64,000 bases of DNA. Origin: Coffea arabica. Taxonomy: Eukaryota; Streptophyta; Magnoliopsida; Gentianales; Rubiaceae. The stretch spans positions 36,229,994 to 36,293,993 of the forward strand of contig NC_092322.1 in assembly GCF_036785885.1 (NCBI RefSeq). Direction: 5' to 3'. The stretch's first letter is position 1; the number at the start of each line of letters is the position of its first letter. The position numbers and the translations under genes are program-made. Below are positions 1-12,900 of the stretch, one piece after another. The notes below the pieces were generated by a model. It ran no database searches. It was not told the origin of the DNA and saw only the letters and a list, made by a program, of their open reading frames with translations.

Positions 1-1884
1 TCTGTTTTATATGGTATATTATGGTTGGCTATGGAATGATGACCTTATATTGGCTTAGATGAGGTTATCTTATGTGAATTGTGGATTGTTGTGGAAAATT
101 TCATCTTTTAGAGGAAAATTTCAGTTTTAGGGTTTCAATTTTGGGGCTTTGCTATGGTTGATTATTAAGCCTGTAATTGGTTAAGATTTAAGGGTATTGT
201 GACCCTAATGAGGGTATTGGTTAGCCTACCAACTGTGTTTGCTCTTGTGATCGTTTTGTGTGAACATTGATGATGAATGATAGGTTGGAAATGTGAAAAT
301 CTAAGGGAAAGTGCTGTCCAATGTTAAGGAGATTTAGTAACATTGAGTTGGGAGTGATTTTTGGGTAGAATTGAAAGGGTTTTGGGGTTATTCATATCTA
401 ACACCCACTGTCACTCCATTTTACTTCTTGGTATATTATACTAGTAGTTCATGGTAGTGGCTTGACTCATGCTCGAGTCTCAATTGTGGTTTTCTTGCTT
501 GTTCTAGGTCGTGCCGGTGATCCGGGGCCTACGTCTCAAGCAAACTTGTGAACTTGCTTATTTGATTCGGTGAGTGTACCATTATATGGTTTATTGCTTA
601 AATGACTGTTTGTACTTGTTTATGTGAACTTGGTTGGCTTGAATGAGACGAGAGTGTACTTCATTGCTCTCGTTCTCTTATCTATACTACTGGCACGGTT
701 TAACTGTGAGTCTATATCTGTGCATGATTTGATATTGTCTGGGGCTACACCCGACAACTTAACTGTGATATTAGAGCTCATACCCGTTGGACGTTATTCG
801 AGTCGAGCCGGCAAGGGTCTGGGCGATTCAATAACCAACCTTGGGTTCACTGTTAGTCGAGTGGAGTGTTATCTCCTCGACCCTGTGGTATACTCGAGTA
901 TCGCCCTATTCATTAAGGGGGACGATTGGTGGAAGGAATGTGGAGTAAAGTGGAATCTACGGTCTTGTTCCTTTCTTCAAAGGTTGACGGAGTGTCAACG
1001 ATATGAGATCAAGTACGGCAAGTGGAATGTAGTTCTTGAGAGCTGACTGTATCCTTTTAATCTTGGTTATTGTGATGTAATCTCTTATGTGTTCCTTGAC
1101 TGAGTATGATTACCTTTGTGTGTCTTGTCGGTACCTCACGAGCGTAAGCTCACCCCCGTTACTTTTGTCTTCCTTACAGGAACCACTTCTGGAATCATGT
1201 TTTGAGAAATGGGTTGAGCTAATTAGATATTCTTTTGTTCTTTGTATAGCTCCTCGCTAGTTGGAAACCAAATGTAACCGACTAAACACTTTCTTTTGAT
1301 TGGTACAAGTAACATTATGCCTATACTAAGGTATTACCTCATGTTTATCGGATGTATATATATTCTTGGGTATGTACTTGCAATTTTGGTAAATACATGT
1401 TACCTGTGTTTAGTTTGGATTTGTGCGAGTACGGAATTCGAACGAGGAAAGAAAAGAATTTGGCGAGGTTACTGTTCACCAAACCCGGCCAAGTTCTGGC
1501 TGGATACAAGACCGGATATGCAGGGGACTTTGAAACGAAAATTGGGGTTTTGGCCACTGGCCTCAATCTGGCCAGTTCTTGGCCGGATTACCGGCCAGAT
1601 TGACTGGGGTTTTTGATCCCTTCGTTTTGGGCTACTGCCCCCTATCCAGCCTAGAATCCAGCCGACAATCCGGCCAGATTCTGGCCGGATAGTGACGTGG
1701 CAGTCACTGTTCATCCGCGGCTTCATTTTCATTTTCGATTTTTGTGACCGTTGAAGCGTTCGAACGCTATAATATCAATACAAATGTGTATTTTGGGTGT
1801 GATATGCTTCGTAGTTCTGGCGAGAGTTGGGCAGGCAGTCCGCTAACCCCTTGGTTCGTCCTAGGAAAAGGTGGGGCTGTCACA
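1..1884 (+). mobile_element. Partial Del-like Ty3/gypsy LTR (3' part)
   Basis: The block ends in GGGGCTGTCACA at 1884, the same terminus seen in reverse at 57448 and 63320. Read on the plus strand it follows the reverse complement of 57448-58600 in order: the gcaagggtctg motif, the gtcaacg/gagatcaagtac segment, the splice-like cttacagg motif, and the terminal gtccgc...ggttcg...gtggggctgtcaca block. It is therefore a diverged LTR of the same family, clipped by the window start. Open frames inside it, such as 624-1046, are unlikely to be genes. Solo LTR versus 3' LTR of an element lying to the left cannot be decided. Confidence 0.8.
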
Positions 1885-2163
1885 TATTTACCCTCTTGAA
1901 TATTCGAATATGTAACCTAGTTACAGGTGAAGTGTTAATTACCAAGTAAAAATTGTGCTTCATTATTGATAACTTGCCGTTGCATGCTGTAGCTTTTTTC
2001 TTTTTTATTTTAATTTATCAATAAATGAAAGAGATAATAGGAAAGAAAAGGTCTTAATGAGTGCCTAACATCTCTGAAAAATGTAAGGAAGTATTTAGTA
2101 TTGGATTTCCTTTAAAAAAAAAAGAAATAAAAGAATGAAAACATTTGTTACAAATAGCTAGAT

Positions 2164-3043
2164 GGGATAATTTCATAAACCTCCCTTGAGGTTTCATGAA
2201 ATATCACCTAGCTCCCCTGAACTTTTCAAAATCTCACTTAGCACCCTTGAAATGATAGTAGGGCCATATGCTAATATCAAAGGTGATGAATTGTCAATAA
2301 CACCCTCATATTTAAATTTTCTAAGCTTGTTTTTCTTTCTCTAAATGTCAATAAAATATAGGATTTAATCTATGAAATATTTAGCGCATTTGGAGAAAAA
2401 TAGCTGCAGATTCTTTTTTCCTCTTTTTTTTTGTGTTTCACAACTTTATTTATTTATTTAGTTATTTGTTCCTATTCATGTAGAGCGCAAGAGAAATAAA
2501 GTAACTAAAACACCGAACTGCAGTTTTTCAAATTCTGAGTTTTTTATAATAAAATTTTCATATTTCTTTCCTAGAAAAAAGTCGATCTATTTTGAGTAAA
2601 TTCTCTGTATGATATTGAAGTTAAATTTCATCTATTGCTAAGTTTTTTTGGCTCAAATGTATGCTTTTTACATACTAATTGCCTTCAATGCTATGGAGGG
2701 TTTTATTTATAGAAATGGTTTAAAAAAATATTTGCTTTTACTGTCTCTCTCTACTATAGAAATGACTATTGGCTGTAACATAAAATCTTATCAATTTTCA
2801 TCTCCTCACTTTTAAGATGGTTTCAATTTAGTACTTTTTTTCCTTGGTTTGTAAAATGTTCATTTTTCTATTGGCTAAGGGTAGTAAAGGCACTAAAATA
2901 ATCTCTCTCCTCAAATATGAAAATTTTAATATGACAATGTTACCAAAATGTCAATTCGAGGGGTGCTAAGTGAGATTTTGAAAACCTCAAGGGAGCCAGG
3001 TGATATTTCATGAAACCCCAGGGGAGGTTTCTGAAATTATCCC
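2164..3043. mobile_element. Mutator-like inverted-repeat element
   Basis: Both ends are long inverted repeats beginning GGGATAATTTCA and containing the CCTCCC...GAGGTTTC words. The element is flanked by direct copies of ATAGCTAGAT at 2154-2163 and 3044-3053. The interior is AT-rich with no coding frame. A related element at 27079-27580 has a clean 9-bp target duplication, which is the Mutator superfamily signature, hence the assignment. It is non-autonomous. Confidence 0.75.
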
Positions 3044-3453
3044 ATAGCTAGATAGATAAATATACCATTGTTTTGCTCCAAATTAATTGCTTTTCTATAA
3101 AGAAATTTATGTCAACAACATTCTATTACTAAATATAGCCTCAAGGTTAATATTTTAACTAAGTTTAGTTCTACAAAGTTTAAGCAATTAGCAAATTGAG
3201 CTCTTCCCAAAGGAGCTTAATTTCATTTTTATACCTTCACAGTATGGGGCTCCAAGAATCACATTACTTGGTGTAATTGGGTTCCAAGGTAGCTAGTTGA
3301 TTTTGAGTTCTCACGTTCATCTAGCAAGGCAAGAAATTTTCTTCTAAATGTAGCATCAGTTAAGTTCTAAAATCCATCCACAAGAGCTTATTTTAGCTTA
3401 TGTCATGGATCCAACAGTGATAGTATATACACTATCAGTATATATAAGATTTA

Positions 3454-3717
3454 GGCTCCGTTTGGATTAGTTGTTTTTGGGGATGTTTTTGAAAAACTTT
3501 GCTGTAGCAGAGTTTTTAGAATATATTTTGGAATATTTTTAGAAAATATTTTGGGATATTTAAGAGTAGAAGAGTTTCTAGAATATAGTTTGAGATTTTT
3601 TTAAAATTTTAAAAAAATTTAAACTAATTTTTAGATTACCTTTTAGAGTACTTTTTAAAAATTTTTATTGTATTTGAAAAATTAGTTTTTGAAAAACACC
3701 CCAAAAACAGGGGATCC
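3454..3717. mobile_element. MITE-like insertion, Harbinger-like
   Basis: Unit A has this stretch between taagattta and ctctttttgtatgg, where unit B (about 40300) reads straight through. The ends contain inverted copies of GTTTTTGGGG(A)TGTTTTT and AAAAACT. The left end begins GGCTCCGTTTGGATTAG, a common plant MITE terminus, next to TTA; the right flank is ATA, a possibly mutated TTA target copy. No coding capacity. Confidence 0.5.
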
Positions 3718-5130
3718 ATACTCTTTTTGTATGGATTAATTTTTCATACACTAACGATGTAGACATTAGCAGGCTTCCATTAATAATAATTATGCAAACT
3801 TTAAATTTGAAATTCAACTTTTACATATGTGTCATAGATCCAACAATGATAGTATATATATTGTCAGTGTTTACTATTTTTGTATTGATTAATCTTTCCT
3901 ACACTGACAGTGATACATTATTAGTCTTAGATGAATGACAATAATGCAAAATTTGAATTTGAAATTCAATTTTTGTATATCTGTCAAAGATCTAATAGTG
4001 ATATATATTGTCAGTATATATAAGATTTACTCTTTTTATTTTAATCCCTTTCCTCAAGTGTTTCTTTCATTCATAATTTTATTCCTTAAAAGTTTTTAGA
4101 TATTCTTCTTTAGTTTCCAAAAGTTTCTCCAGGAGAGTTTTCTTAATATTGCAACAATTAATCATGTTGAACAAGAAATTGATATGCTAATCTTCTTTAG
4201 TTTCCAAAAATATTGTCAAAGAAAATTGTTAAACTTCTTTCCGAACAATTTCTTTTTACACTATTGCTCAAGAAAATTCAGGAAATCTGCTTACTTGCTC
4301 CAAAATTAATTGATTGCCAAAGAAGTTGTACCTCTATAAGCATTTAGATAGAGCTACACGCTAGCCACAATATTGTAGCAGGAAGACTCTGGCTATTTCT
4401 TGATTGATTTACACTACGATTCGAATTAGACAATTAGTTTGAAAACTTGAAAGCCATAAGCAAGCAATTGTTTAAGAACAATATTGAAATTAATGCAGAA
4501 ACCATTGAATGTTGTAATCTAATTGCTGATGTGACTGCAAATTTGAGCTTGAAATGGGAGGAATCTTACTTCAATTTGCTCATAAAACAAGTGACCAAAT
4601 TGGTACACGCATGGCCACCAACAAAGCAGCTGTCTTTTCTTTATTTGTTTTCTTTGAAAAATCGAATTTTCTATCTCCTTCTTTTCTATCTCTTTTTCTT
4701 TTCCTAGTATTAATAAGTGTGAAAAAAATTTGAGAAAACCCTATTATTTTTATATTTTTTGATCTCTTAAAGTGAAAAAAAAGAATAATCATTCTAACTT
4801 TTTTATTTTTAATTATATTTGTAAAAGGATAAATATATTTTAAAATTTTGACCATATTAGTTAGATTAATGATGAAGTAAAATGCCTAGAAAATAATGTT
4901 AGAAATTAAATCGATTATTTCATTATAATTTAAAGGAATAAAGTAATAATAACAATGTAGTAATGCTATATAATAAAAGAATATTTTTGTCCAAAATTTC
5001 TTAACATGTTGAGTTAAATTACTTATGGGGGTGAAGTGACTAAAAGATAACGTTAGGGGGTAAACTAATAGTAATGACAAAGTAATAAAAAGTAATGATA
5101 TAGTTTAAGGGGGTAAAGTGATAATAACCC

Positions 5131-5155
5131 TATATATATATATATATATATATAT
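5131..5155. repeat. (TA)n microsatellite
   Basis: Uninterrupted TA dinucleotide run of 12 units. Similar runs occur at about 48247-48268 and 48787-48814 in unit B. Confidence 0.9.
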
Positions 5156-6261
5156 GATTGAAACTCATGAAACTTGTCAATCTTCTTTTTTTTTTTTTTG
5201 GGCCTTGAAGGAGTCCAACTAGACTTTATGTAACACTTCATCGTTGAGGCATTGCATGGTTAGTAAATGCACATATTATATCCATATAATATATGTTCCT
5301 ACGTATCATTAAAAAAAATCATATTTCATATATTTTAAAAATATTCTAAAAAATACTCATACTTTTCAATTAATCGCATAATAGTATCTAATAAATTTTT
5401 AACATTTTATACTTCACAAATTATAATTCAATTTTTCAAAAAATTTTAAAAACTTGAGTAAGGATAATGACATACTTTTTGAGTTATATACAAAATAAGA
5501 GCGATGTATATGATAACAAGTATAGGTTTATACATATTTATATAACAAAGTGATGAAATTTTAATAGATTTAACGTCTCATACACGAAAATAAGTCTAAA
5601 ATTGGAATAAGCATAGCATCGCCTGCAAAAAATATAGTAATTTTATCCATACTTTTAGTTCCATAACTTTCAAATATGTTCATAGTATTCATGTACAAAT
5701 TTATATGCATAATTTTTTCTAACACGTATTTTCATGCAGAACTTTTAATCATATTTTTAAAAAATTTCATATAATGTCTTATATTATACCGATAACATAT
5801 TTTACAAACTATGGCCCAACGTAGACTTTGGGGCTGAAGTCGTCGTTCTTTGAACTAAAGTCATTCCGGTTATTTTGGTTTTTTTTATTTTATTTGGTCC
5901 TTGTTCGGTATGAAGTATGAACTATGAAGTCGTCATTCCCTAGTACTTCTTGTTGGGTATGAAGTCGTCGTTCTTTTGCTTTTGTTAGGTAAGTCGTTGT
6001 TCTTTTGCGTGTGTCAATGCATTTTCCTTTAAGAAATGAAACGCGTAATTTCGTACATATAACAAAAACGCGTGCACTTGTGCGTGATTTCGTACTTTTT
6101 ATGTTTGCTTCTTTTTTTTTTAATATAATTGAAACTCATGAAAATTGTCTAATAGCTATGGAATGGGGATTGTCTGTTAAATTTTCTTAACTGATTATGT
6201 CTATTTGTATCTCTTGTATATAGTATAGGTTTTCTTATGTACTTGAGAGGTTTTTCTCTTG

Positions 6262-6563
6262 TTCCGTTTGGATTGCGGATTTTTTTGAAAAAACAAAGTT
6301 TTTCAACTACAATGTTACATTAATATACAAATAAAAATAACTTCAAAAATACCAAAAATAATTTCAAAAATACCAAAAAACAAAAAAAATCTCAAAAATA
6401 TAAAAAAACAACTTCAAAAACACATAAAAAACAACATTAAAAAACACAAAAAATACAATAAAAACCTAAAAAATAACCTTATCTACAGTAAAAGTTTTTT
6501 AACTATATTGCTATAGTAAAATATTTCACAAATACCGTCCAAAAATAGCTAATCCAAACGGAG
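6262..6563. mobile_element. MITE with CTCCGTTTGGATT termini
   Basis: The left end reads TTCCGTTTGGATT and the right end is its inverted partner AATCCAAACGGAG. Between them is about 300 bases of A-rich DNA with repeated caaaaatacc and acaaaaaa words and no coding frame. The same terminus opens the insertion at 3454. The target duplication is not clear, so the superfamily is left open. Confidence 0.6.
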
Positions 6564-8184
6564 TGCATAAACAAGAAAAAAAACTTATAATAGCAAATTT
6601 AATATTTGTAAATTGAGGATTATCATATTTTCCTTTCTTAATCTGTTTAGCAACCATTTGTCTCCAAATCTTTTTCTTTATAATTCTTGAGATTTTTTTC
6701 ATGAATATTTTGTTTCTTCTAGCTGTTGATTTCTTATTCTGATGGCTGGCTATTATTTTATTTGTTCTCCCAGAGCGATTTTTCTCAAAATGCCCAAGTT
6801 AGCCTTCACTAATCAATCGACTTTTTGTTCTGCCAGAGTCAAACTTGCAAGGTTGTTTCTGCTAACCATAGTCGGACACTCGAGTGGTCACATAGAAATT
6901 CAGAATGCTAAATTTCACGTAGAACTTTTTAGATGTAAAGTTTGAAACAAAAGCTACAAAAAGGATTTTTTTTTTTTTGAATTAGACCAAGTTATGATTT
7001 TTATAGATAAATTTCTGCGCTGCTATGGATTCTGTGATCACCGACACTACCATCAAATAAACCGCAAACAAGGTAAATTTCGTATTCTTCCTGCAGTTTA
7101 ATAAGTGAATAAGCAAGAAAAGAATTTGTCAAAAAAAAAAGAATTAATTTTTACCAATTTTATTTAGATATTCAATAACCTCAAGAAATCTGTGAATACA
7201 TGAATACCAAAGGTAAGATATATCATATAAGAGGAACTTGCGACATGGATGATGGAGGCAAAGTAAAACGATGGAGGCGACAGAGTACTAATAAGTAAAT
7301 TCACTGTCAATATATTCAATACTAAATAACATGCGTTCTTTTTGGGTTAATATTTATTTTTAGGGGAATTCTATAGTACCTTTTAGATCCTATAGTGATG
7401 AAATTAAATTTATTATTGAATGAGAGTTATGAATTGTTAGATTATTTCAATAATTTGAATCATTTGATGATGTGACAAAATGTAATTGGATTAAAATCAT
7501 GATACAGTGTTCAATATTTTTAGCATTTTTTTTCAATCCTGTAGTAGTACGAATTCTTACTTAGGTTTCAGGGAAACATGGTAAGTTTTCTTTGGTTTCT
7601 CCTTTTTTTTTTTTTTTTTTTTTTAATCTTTGTTCCTCTAAATTCCCTCTGTTGTCTACGTCTTACTAACCTTATAAATAATCGTGTGCACTTTATCTTA
7701 GAGAAAATATTCTTTGCAATTACACTCTGTGTTGGTAATTTCCACAAGAGAAATCCAACAAGGCATTTATGTGTTATCAAAGAATATTCTTGAGAAGGAA
7801 AAAAAATTTTATTCCAACTTACAACTTACATGTGTGATGCACAGTTTGTTGAGACTTCTAAAATAGCATGGAAAATAAAAAAAAATATCCAAGAACATTA
7901 GAGCACGGAAAATTAGAAATTATTTTCTCAAGAAAATAATTGCAAACATATGTTTCAAAAAGAAACTAAAACATAGAGACCATTTGGTTTTTCCACAGTT
8001 TTGTACATGTTTAAGGGTCTTAATTGGTCAGGGACTTTAGTGGAATAATTAATGTTTGTGAAGGCATTTTTGTACACGGAATTCGTAAGCAAAAGTCAAT
8101 TGTCTATAGAGATTTACGAGTGACATGTAGTTTGTCGAATTACAGCAATGGTGACGTACGTGACCACTGGAATTAAACAACTAT

Positions 8185-8240
8185 GGATTTCGTTAAATAA
8201 TTGTATTAAATAGGATTTCTTTAAATAATTGTATTAAATA
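8185..8240 (+). repeat. 28-bp tandem duplication
   Basis: Two adjacent 28-bp copies (8185-8212 and 8213-8240) differing at one base. It sits immediately before the larger promoter-region duplication that begins at about 8236. Confidence 0.85.
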
Positions 8241-9739
8241 GCCACAATTATCATAAATAATGCAGAGCTAAAAAAACAACATTGCATACCGAGGGTATTA
8301 TCGGAATACGAGATCTAATGCACTAATCCGCTAATTTAGACTCTTGCTCTTAATATATTATAGATAAGTTGTACCTCTATAAGCGTTTAATTAGAGCTAC
8401 ACGCTAGCCACAATATTGTAGCAGGAAGACTAATGCAAAGCTAATTCTTGATTGATTTACAATATGATTCAAATTAGACAATTAGTTTAAGAACAATTAC
8501 ATGAATGTTGTAATCTAATTACCGATGTGACTGCAAAAAGTGTCCAATTTGGTACACGCATTTGGTCATAAAAAAAGCGGCCAAATTGGTACATGCATGG
8601 CCCACCAATAATGCATCAGATTGGGTTCCAAGGTAGCCAGTTGATTTTGAGTTCTCACATTGATCTAGCATGGCAAGAAATTTTCTTCTAAATGTAGCTT
8701 CAGTAAACTTATAAATTCATCCACAAGAACTCATTTTTGATAAATGACAATTATGTAAAATTTAAATTTGAAATTCAACTTTTATACATGTGTCATAGAT
8801 CTAACAGTAATAGTTTATACACTGTCAGTATATATAAGATTTACTCCTTTTGTAAAACGTTTAATTTTAATCCCTTTCCTCAAGTATTTCCTTCATTCAC
8901 AATTTTATTCCTTAAAAGATTTTAGATATTCTTCTTTAGTTTCCAAAAGTTCCTCTAGGAAAGTTTCCTTAATATCACAACAATTAATCATGTTGAACAA
9001 GAAATTGATATGCTAATCTTCTTTAGTTTCCAAAAGAATTGTCAAAGAAATTTGTTAAACTTCTTTCCGAACAAATTTTTTTTTACACTATTGCTCAAGA
9101 AAATTAAGGAAATCTGCTTACTTGCTCCACAATTAATTGATTTCCAAAGAAATTTCTAAAACTTCTTTACGAACAATTTCTTTCCAATTATTGCTCAAGA
9201 AAGTTAACAAAATCTGAGTTTAATATATTTTATATTTCTAAAGTAAAAACTCATTCTTGCTGTTACATTGAATTACATAAATAGCCACAATTATCATAAA
9301 CAATGCAGAGCTAAAAAAACAACATTGCATACCGAGGGTATTATCGGAATACGAGATCTAATGCACTAATCCGCTAATTTAAATTCTTGCTCTTAATATA
9401 TCATAGATAAGTTGTGCCTCTATAAGCATTTAATTAGAGCTACACGCTAGCCACAATATTGTAGCAGGAAGACTAATGCAAAGCTATTTCTTGATTGATT
9501 TACACTATGATTCAAATTAGACAATTAGTTTGAAAACTTGAAAGCCATAAGCCAGCAATTGTTTAAGAACAATATTGAAATTAATGATGTTTAAGAACAA
9601 CTTGAAACCATTACATGAATGTTGTAATCTAATTACTGATGTGACTGCAAAAAGTGTCCAATTTGGTACACGCATTTGGTCATAAAAAAAGCGGCCAAAT
9701 TGGTACATGCATGGCCCACCAATAATGCATCAGATTGGG
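8236..9739 (+). repeat. Direct duplication of the NLR gene 1 upstream region
   Basis: Copy 1 (8236-8625) and copy 2 (9279-9739) share, in order, atagccacaattatcataaa, the cattgcataccgagggtatt block, ctacacgctagccacaatat, and the ggtacatgcatggcccaccaa block. Offset is about 1043 bases. Between them lies sequence like 3280-4320. A third partial copy of the ctagccacaatattg module is at about 4326-4615. Unit B has a single, shorter version (41030-41275). Confidence 0.8.
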
Positions 9740-9804
9740 AGGAATCTTTGTTTGGCGCTACACTGAAGTTGCTGGCAAAGTTCTGAAGCACCGTATCTTC
9801 TGTG

Positions 9805-9831
9805 AACACTGTACACTGATAGTACAGTGTT
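9805..9831 (+). promoter_or_regulatory. Perfect hairpin in the NLR gene 1 leader
   Basis: Arms AACACTGTA and TACAGTGTT (9 bp each) with a 9-nt loop, about 120 bases before the start codon. Unit B lacks it: there the flanks are joined by a short unrelated segment near 41338. A role in transcription or leader structure is only inferred. Confidence 0.45.
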
Positions 9832-9953
9832 TTGCAATATTTACACAAAAAGTGGGAAAAAAAAGTCCGGCCTATTGTTTGTTGGCTATTGTTAGATGAG
9901 AAAGTTTTGGATCTAAACCAGATAAAAATCTAATATCAGAGTGAAAAGAAGAT

Positions 9954-12900
9954 ATGATAATGGAGATCCCCTCCAGCAGTAACGCCAATTGCTTTGATTT
10001 TGGTTTAGATGATTATCTGCAGTCGCATCACGTCTCCTCCAGCACTAGCACTAGTTGCTTTGATCTTGCTTTAGATTTCCTAGCCGAGCTTGAAAAAGAG
10101 CACGCGTTTCGCGGCGTCTTCAAGGACGTGGAGAAGAGGGTAAGATTACTGAAAACCTGTTTCCTGTATGTCAAAAAGTGTAGGAGGAGGAGGAACCACG
10201 AAGCGCTTTTGGAGCCCGATCGCGAGGACAGGTGTAATATTATGTCTGAAAATTTGAGACGTAGTATTATTTGCTTCAGAATTCAAGATGTGGCTATCAG
10301 TATGATTCATGATCTTCAGCCTGCTTATTTTCTACATATTCATACTGAGCGTGTCTTAGATTTTTCCGTCATTCAAAGTGCAATTACCAGATCCGAGGAA
10401 AAGATAAAAATGGTTCTTGTTCTTGAGACGGATCTCAAAAAATCATGCGCCGCCATCTTCATCGACTATTACTCACCAGGAGATCCACGACTGGTTATGG
10501 ATCTTATTACGTGCCTTTTAGAGACTCTGCATTGGGTTTTACATGTTGGGGAGCTAAGGGATACAATTAGACACAGGCTAAAACTCTTAAGGAATCTCAT
10601 TGGCTTTCTGACAATGCAAGGTCTTGAATGTTCGCAACTGACAGATCTCTTGACTTACACTGTAGTTGCAGCTGGACGCCTGATTTCTATATGTCTGTCT
10701 GATGATGAGGAAGCGGTCAATCGAATGGAATCTGAAATTTGTCAGCTGCTACACGAGAAGATCAATCTTCTTGATCTCCAAGCCCGAGAAACTTTTGTCC
10801 ATGTCCTGACGGCTTCAAAGAAACAACCGAGATCATCATATGATTTAGCCCTTCAGAAGAATGAGGATCATGTGGTAGGCCAGTTTATTGGTTCTCTTCG
10901 TGATTATCTTATTGATCTACTAGGATCTTATGCCAGTTTTCAGGTTCCAGTCAAGGATCAAATACTAAGACTCCATGAGGAAATAAGATGCCTGGGTATC
11001 CTTCTTAAACAGGAGGAGAAACTAGGTGATGAAATGAAGGATCTTATTGGAGCTGTGGTCTCTGATGTAGCAATTTTGACCTTCTCCCTTTCTGTCAATG
11101 AAATCAAAGAAGGCTTGCCTAAGGAAATAGATCTTGCGGTGTTTCATTTGCCCAAAGTTCTCAAATATATGGTGGCAGAGGTTGCACACAATTATCCACT
11201 AAAATCACCATATTCCTCATTTAATTATCCTAGACCCAATGAGTTGGGCTGCATGGATTCTTTCCTAGAAAATCTCAAGGAACTAGCAAGGTGTGATGAG
11301 GCTGATGATTCAATTGGTTTTCAACAGGATAGAATCCAAATGATCCAAAAAGATCTCGTATTTTTAAGATCTTTCCTGGAAAATATCAAGGAGCAGCGCT
11401 ATCAGAATGGAAAACTTCAAGCTTTCTGGAGTCATGTTATGGAGGCTGCTTACAAGGCAGAGTTACTGATTGACTTGGCACTTGTTGGTGATAAATGTGA
11501 AGATTCTTTGGATGCTGTTTCTAGAGATATCAATCTCTTGAAGATTAAGGCCCCAGAGATCCATAATGGTCAAACCCAAAGAGTTAACAAGACTTCCATT
11601 CACATACCATCGCAATTTACTGTCGCCATGCATGACGAAGATCTGGTAGGTCTTGACGACGAGGTGGAAACTATTACTCATCGGCTTACGAGAGGATCAA
11701 AGCAGTTGGATGTTGTTCCCATTGTGGGTATGCCTGGCCTTGGGAAGACCACATTAACCAATAAAGTTTATACTGCTCCTTCAGTTAGGTCACATTTCCA
11801 TGTTCGTGGTTGGTGTCGTGTTTCTCAGACATATAGCATGCACAGTATGTTAGTTGAGCTTTTGTGTAGTATTCATTTTAAGAGTCCTGACGAGTACCTT
11901 AAAATGGATGAAAATGATTTGGCTCTGAAGCTAAGGAAGGTTTTGCTGAGATACAGGTATCTCCTTGTTTTGGATGACTTGTGGGACGTTGAGGCATGGA
12001 ATTTGTTGAAAAAATCACTGCCGAATGATGCCAATGGAAGCAGAATTCTCTTCACCAGCAGATACCAGGATTTATCTTTGCATTTCGAACCTAATAGCGA
12101 GCCTCACCATCTCCGTCATCTTACTGACGAAGAGAGTTGGACATTGCTGCAGAGAAAGCTATTTGGCACGAAAGATTGTCCTCCAGCACTAAGTGAAGTT
12201 GGATCTCAAATAGCAAAACTTTGTCAGGGCTTACCCCTCGCAGTTGTCCTTGTTGCTGGAATTCTTGCTACTACTGCACGAGATAGTTGGGGAGAAGTTG
12301 CAAAAAGTCTAAGTTCTATGGTCCTTGAGGATGAATACTGCATGAAGGCACTTGAGCTGAGTTATAGTCATTTACCAGATTATTTGAAGCCATGTCTTCT
12401 GTACTTTGCTGCATTTCAAGAAGATGAGGTTATTAATGTGCGAAGGTTGTTACGGCTTTGGGTCTCTGAAAGATTCGTGCAACAGGCTGAAGGAAAGAGA
12501 GTAGAGGAAGCAGCTCATGACTACTTTATGGCTCTAGTTAATAGAAGTTTAGTTATGGCTGTCGGACAAAGAATTGTGGGTGGTGCCAAAGCCTGTCTAC
12601 TTCACGATTTGGTATACGAGTTTTGTGTGAAAAAAGCCAAAGAAGAAAGTTTTCTATATGCTATTCATAGTTGGAACCCTCTTTGTCTTACTGGACCAAG
12701 CAACCCCCACCGAGTTTGTGTTTCCAATGCCAGGGAATTGAAGATTTGGGAGTTAACGCTTATTTTTCCCAATTTACGCTCTTTGATCTTGTTTGGACAA
12801 GATGATTTTAAACATAAAGAGGAGGATTTGCGTATTTTGTTACCTAAACTTCTCAGAGTGTTGGATATTAGGAATTTGGGCTTTCATTACGATTCTTTCC

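Larger units (their letters stand above)
3718..8235. other. AT-rich region upstream of NLR gene 1, no gene
   Basis: Up to about 4620 this matches unit B upstream DNA (40310-41270). From 4620 to about 8230 it has no counterpart in unit B. It contains a (TA)n tract at 5131-5155, four copies of a gaagtcgtcgttc-like motif between 5830 and 6005, a MITE at 6262-6563 and poly-A/T runs. Open frames here are short and without recognisable similarity. Confidence 0.5.

Noticed and set aside
624..1046. 140-codon plus-strand frame with a hydrophobic N-terminus
   Set aside because: Lies wholly inside a Del-like LTR; the matching LTR at 57448-61392 has no such frame.
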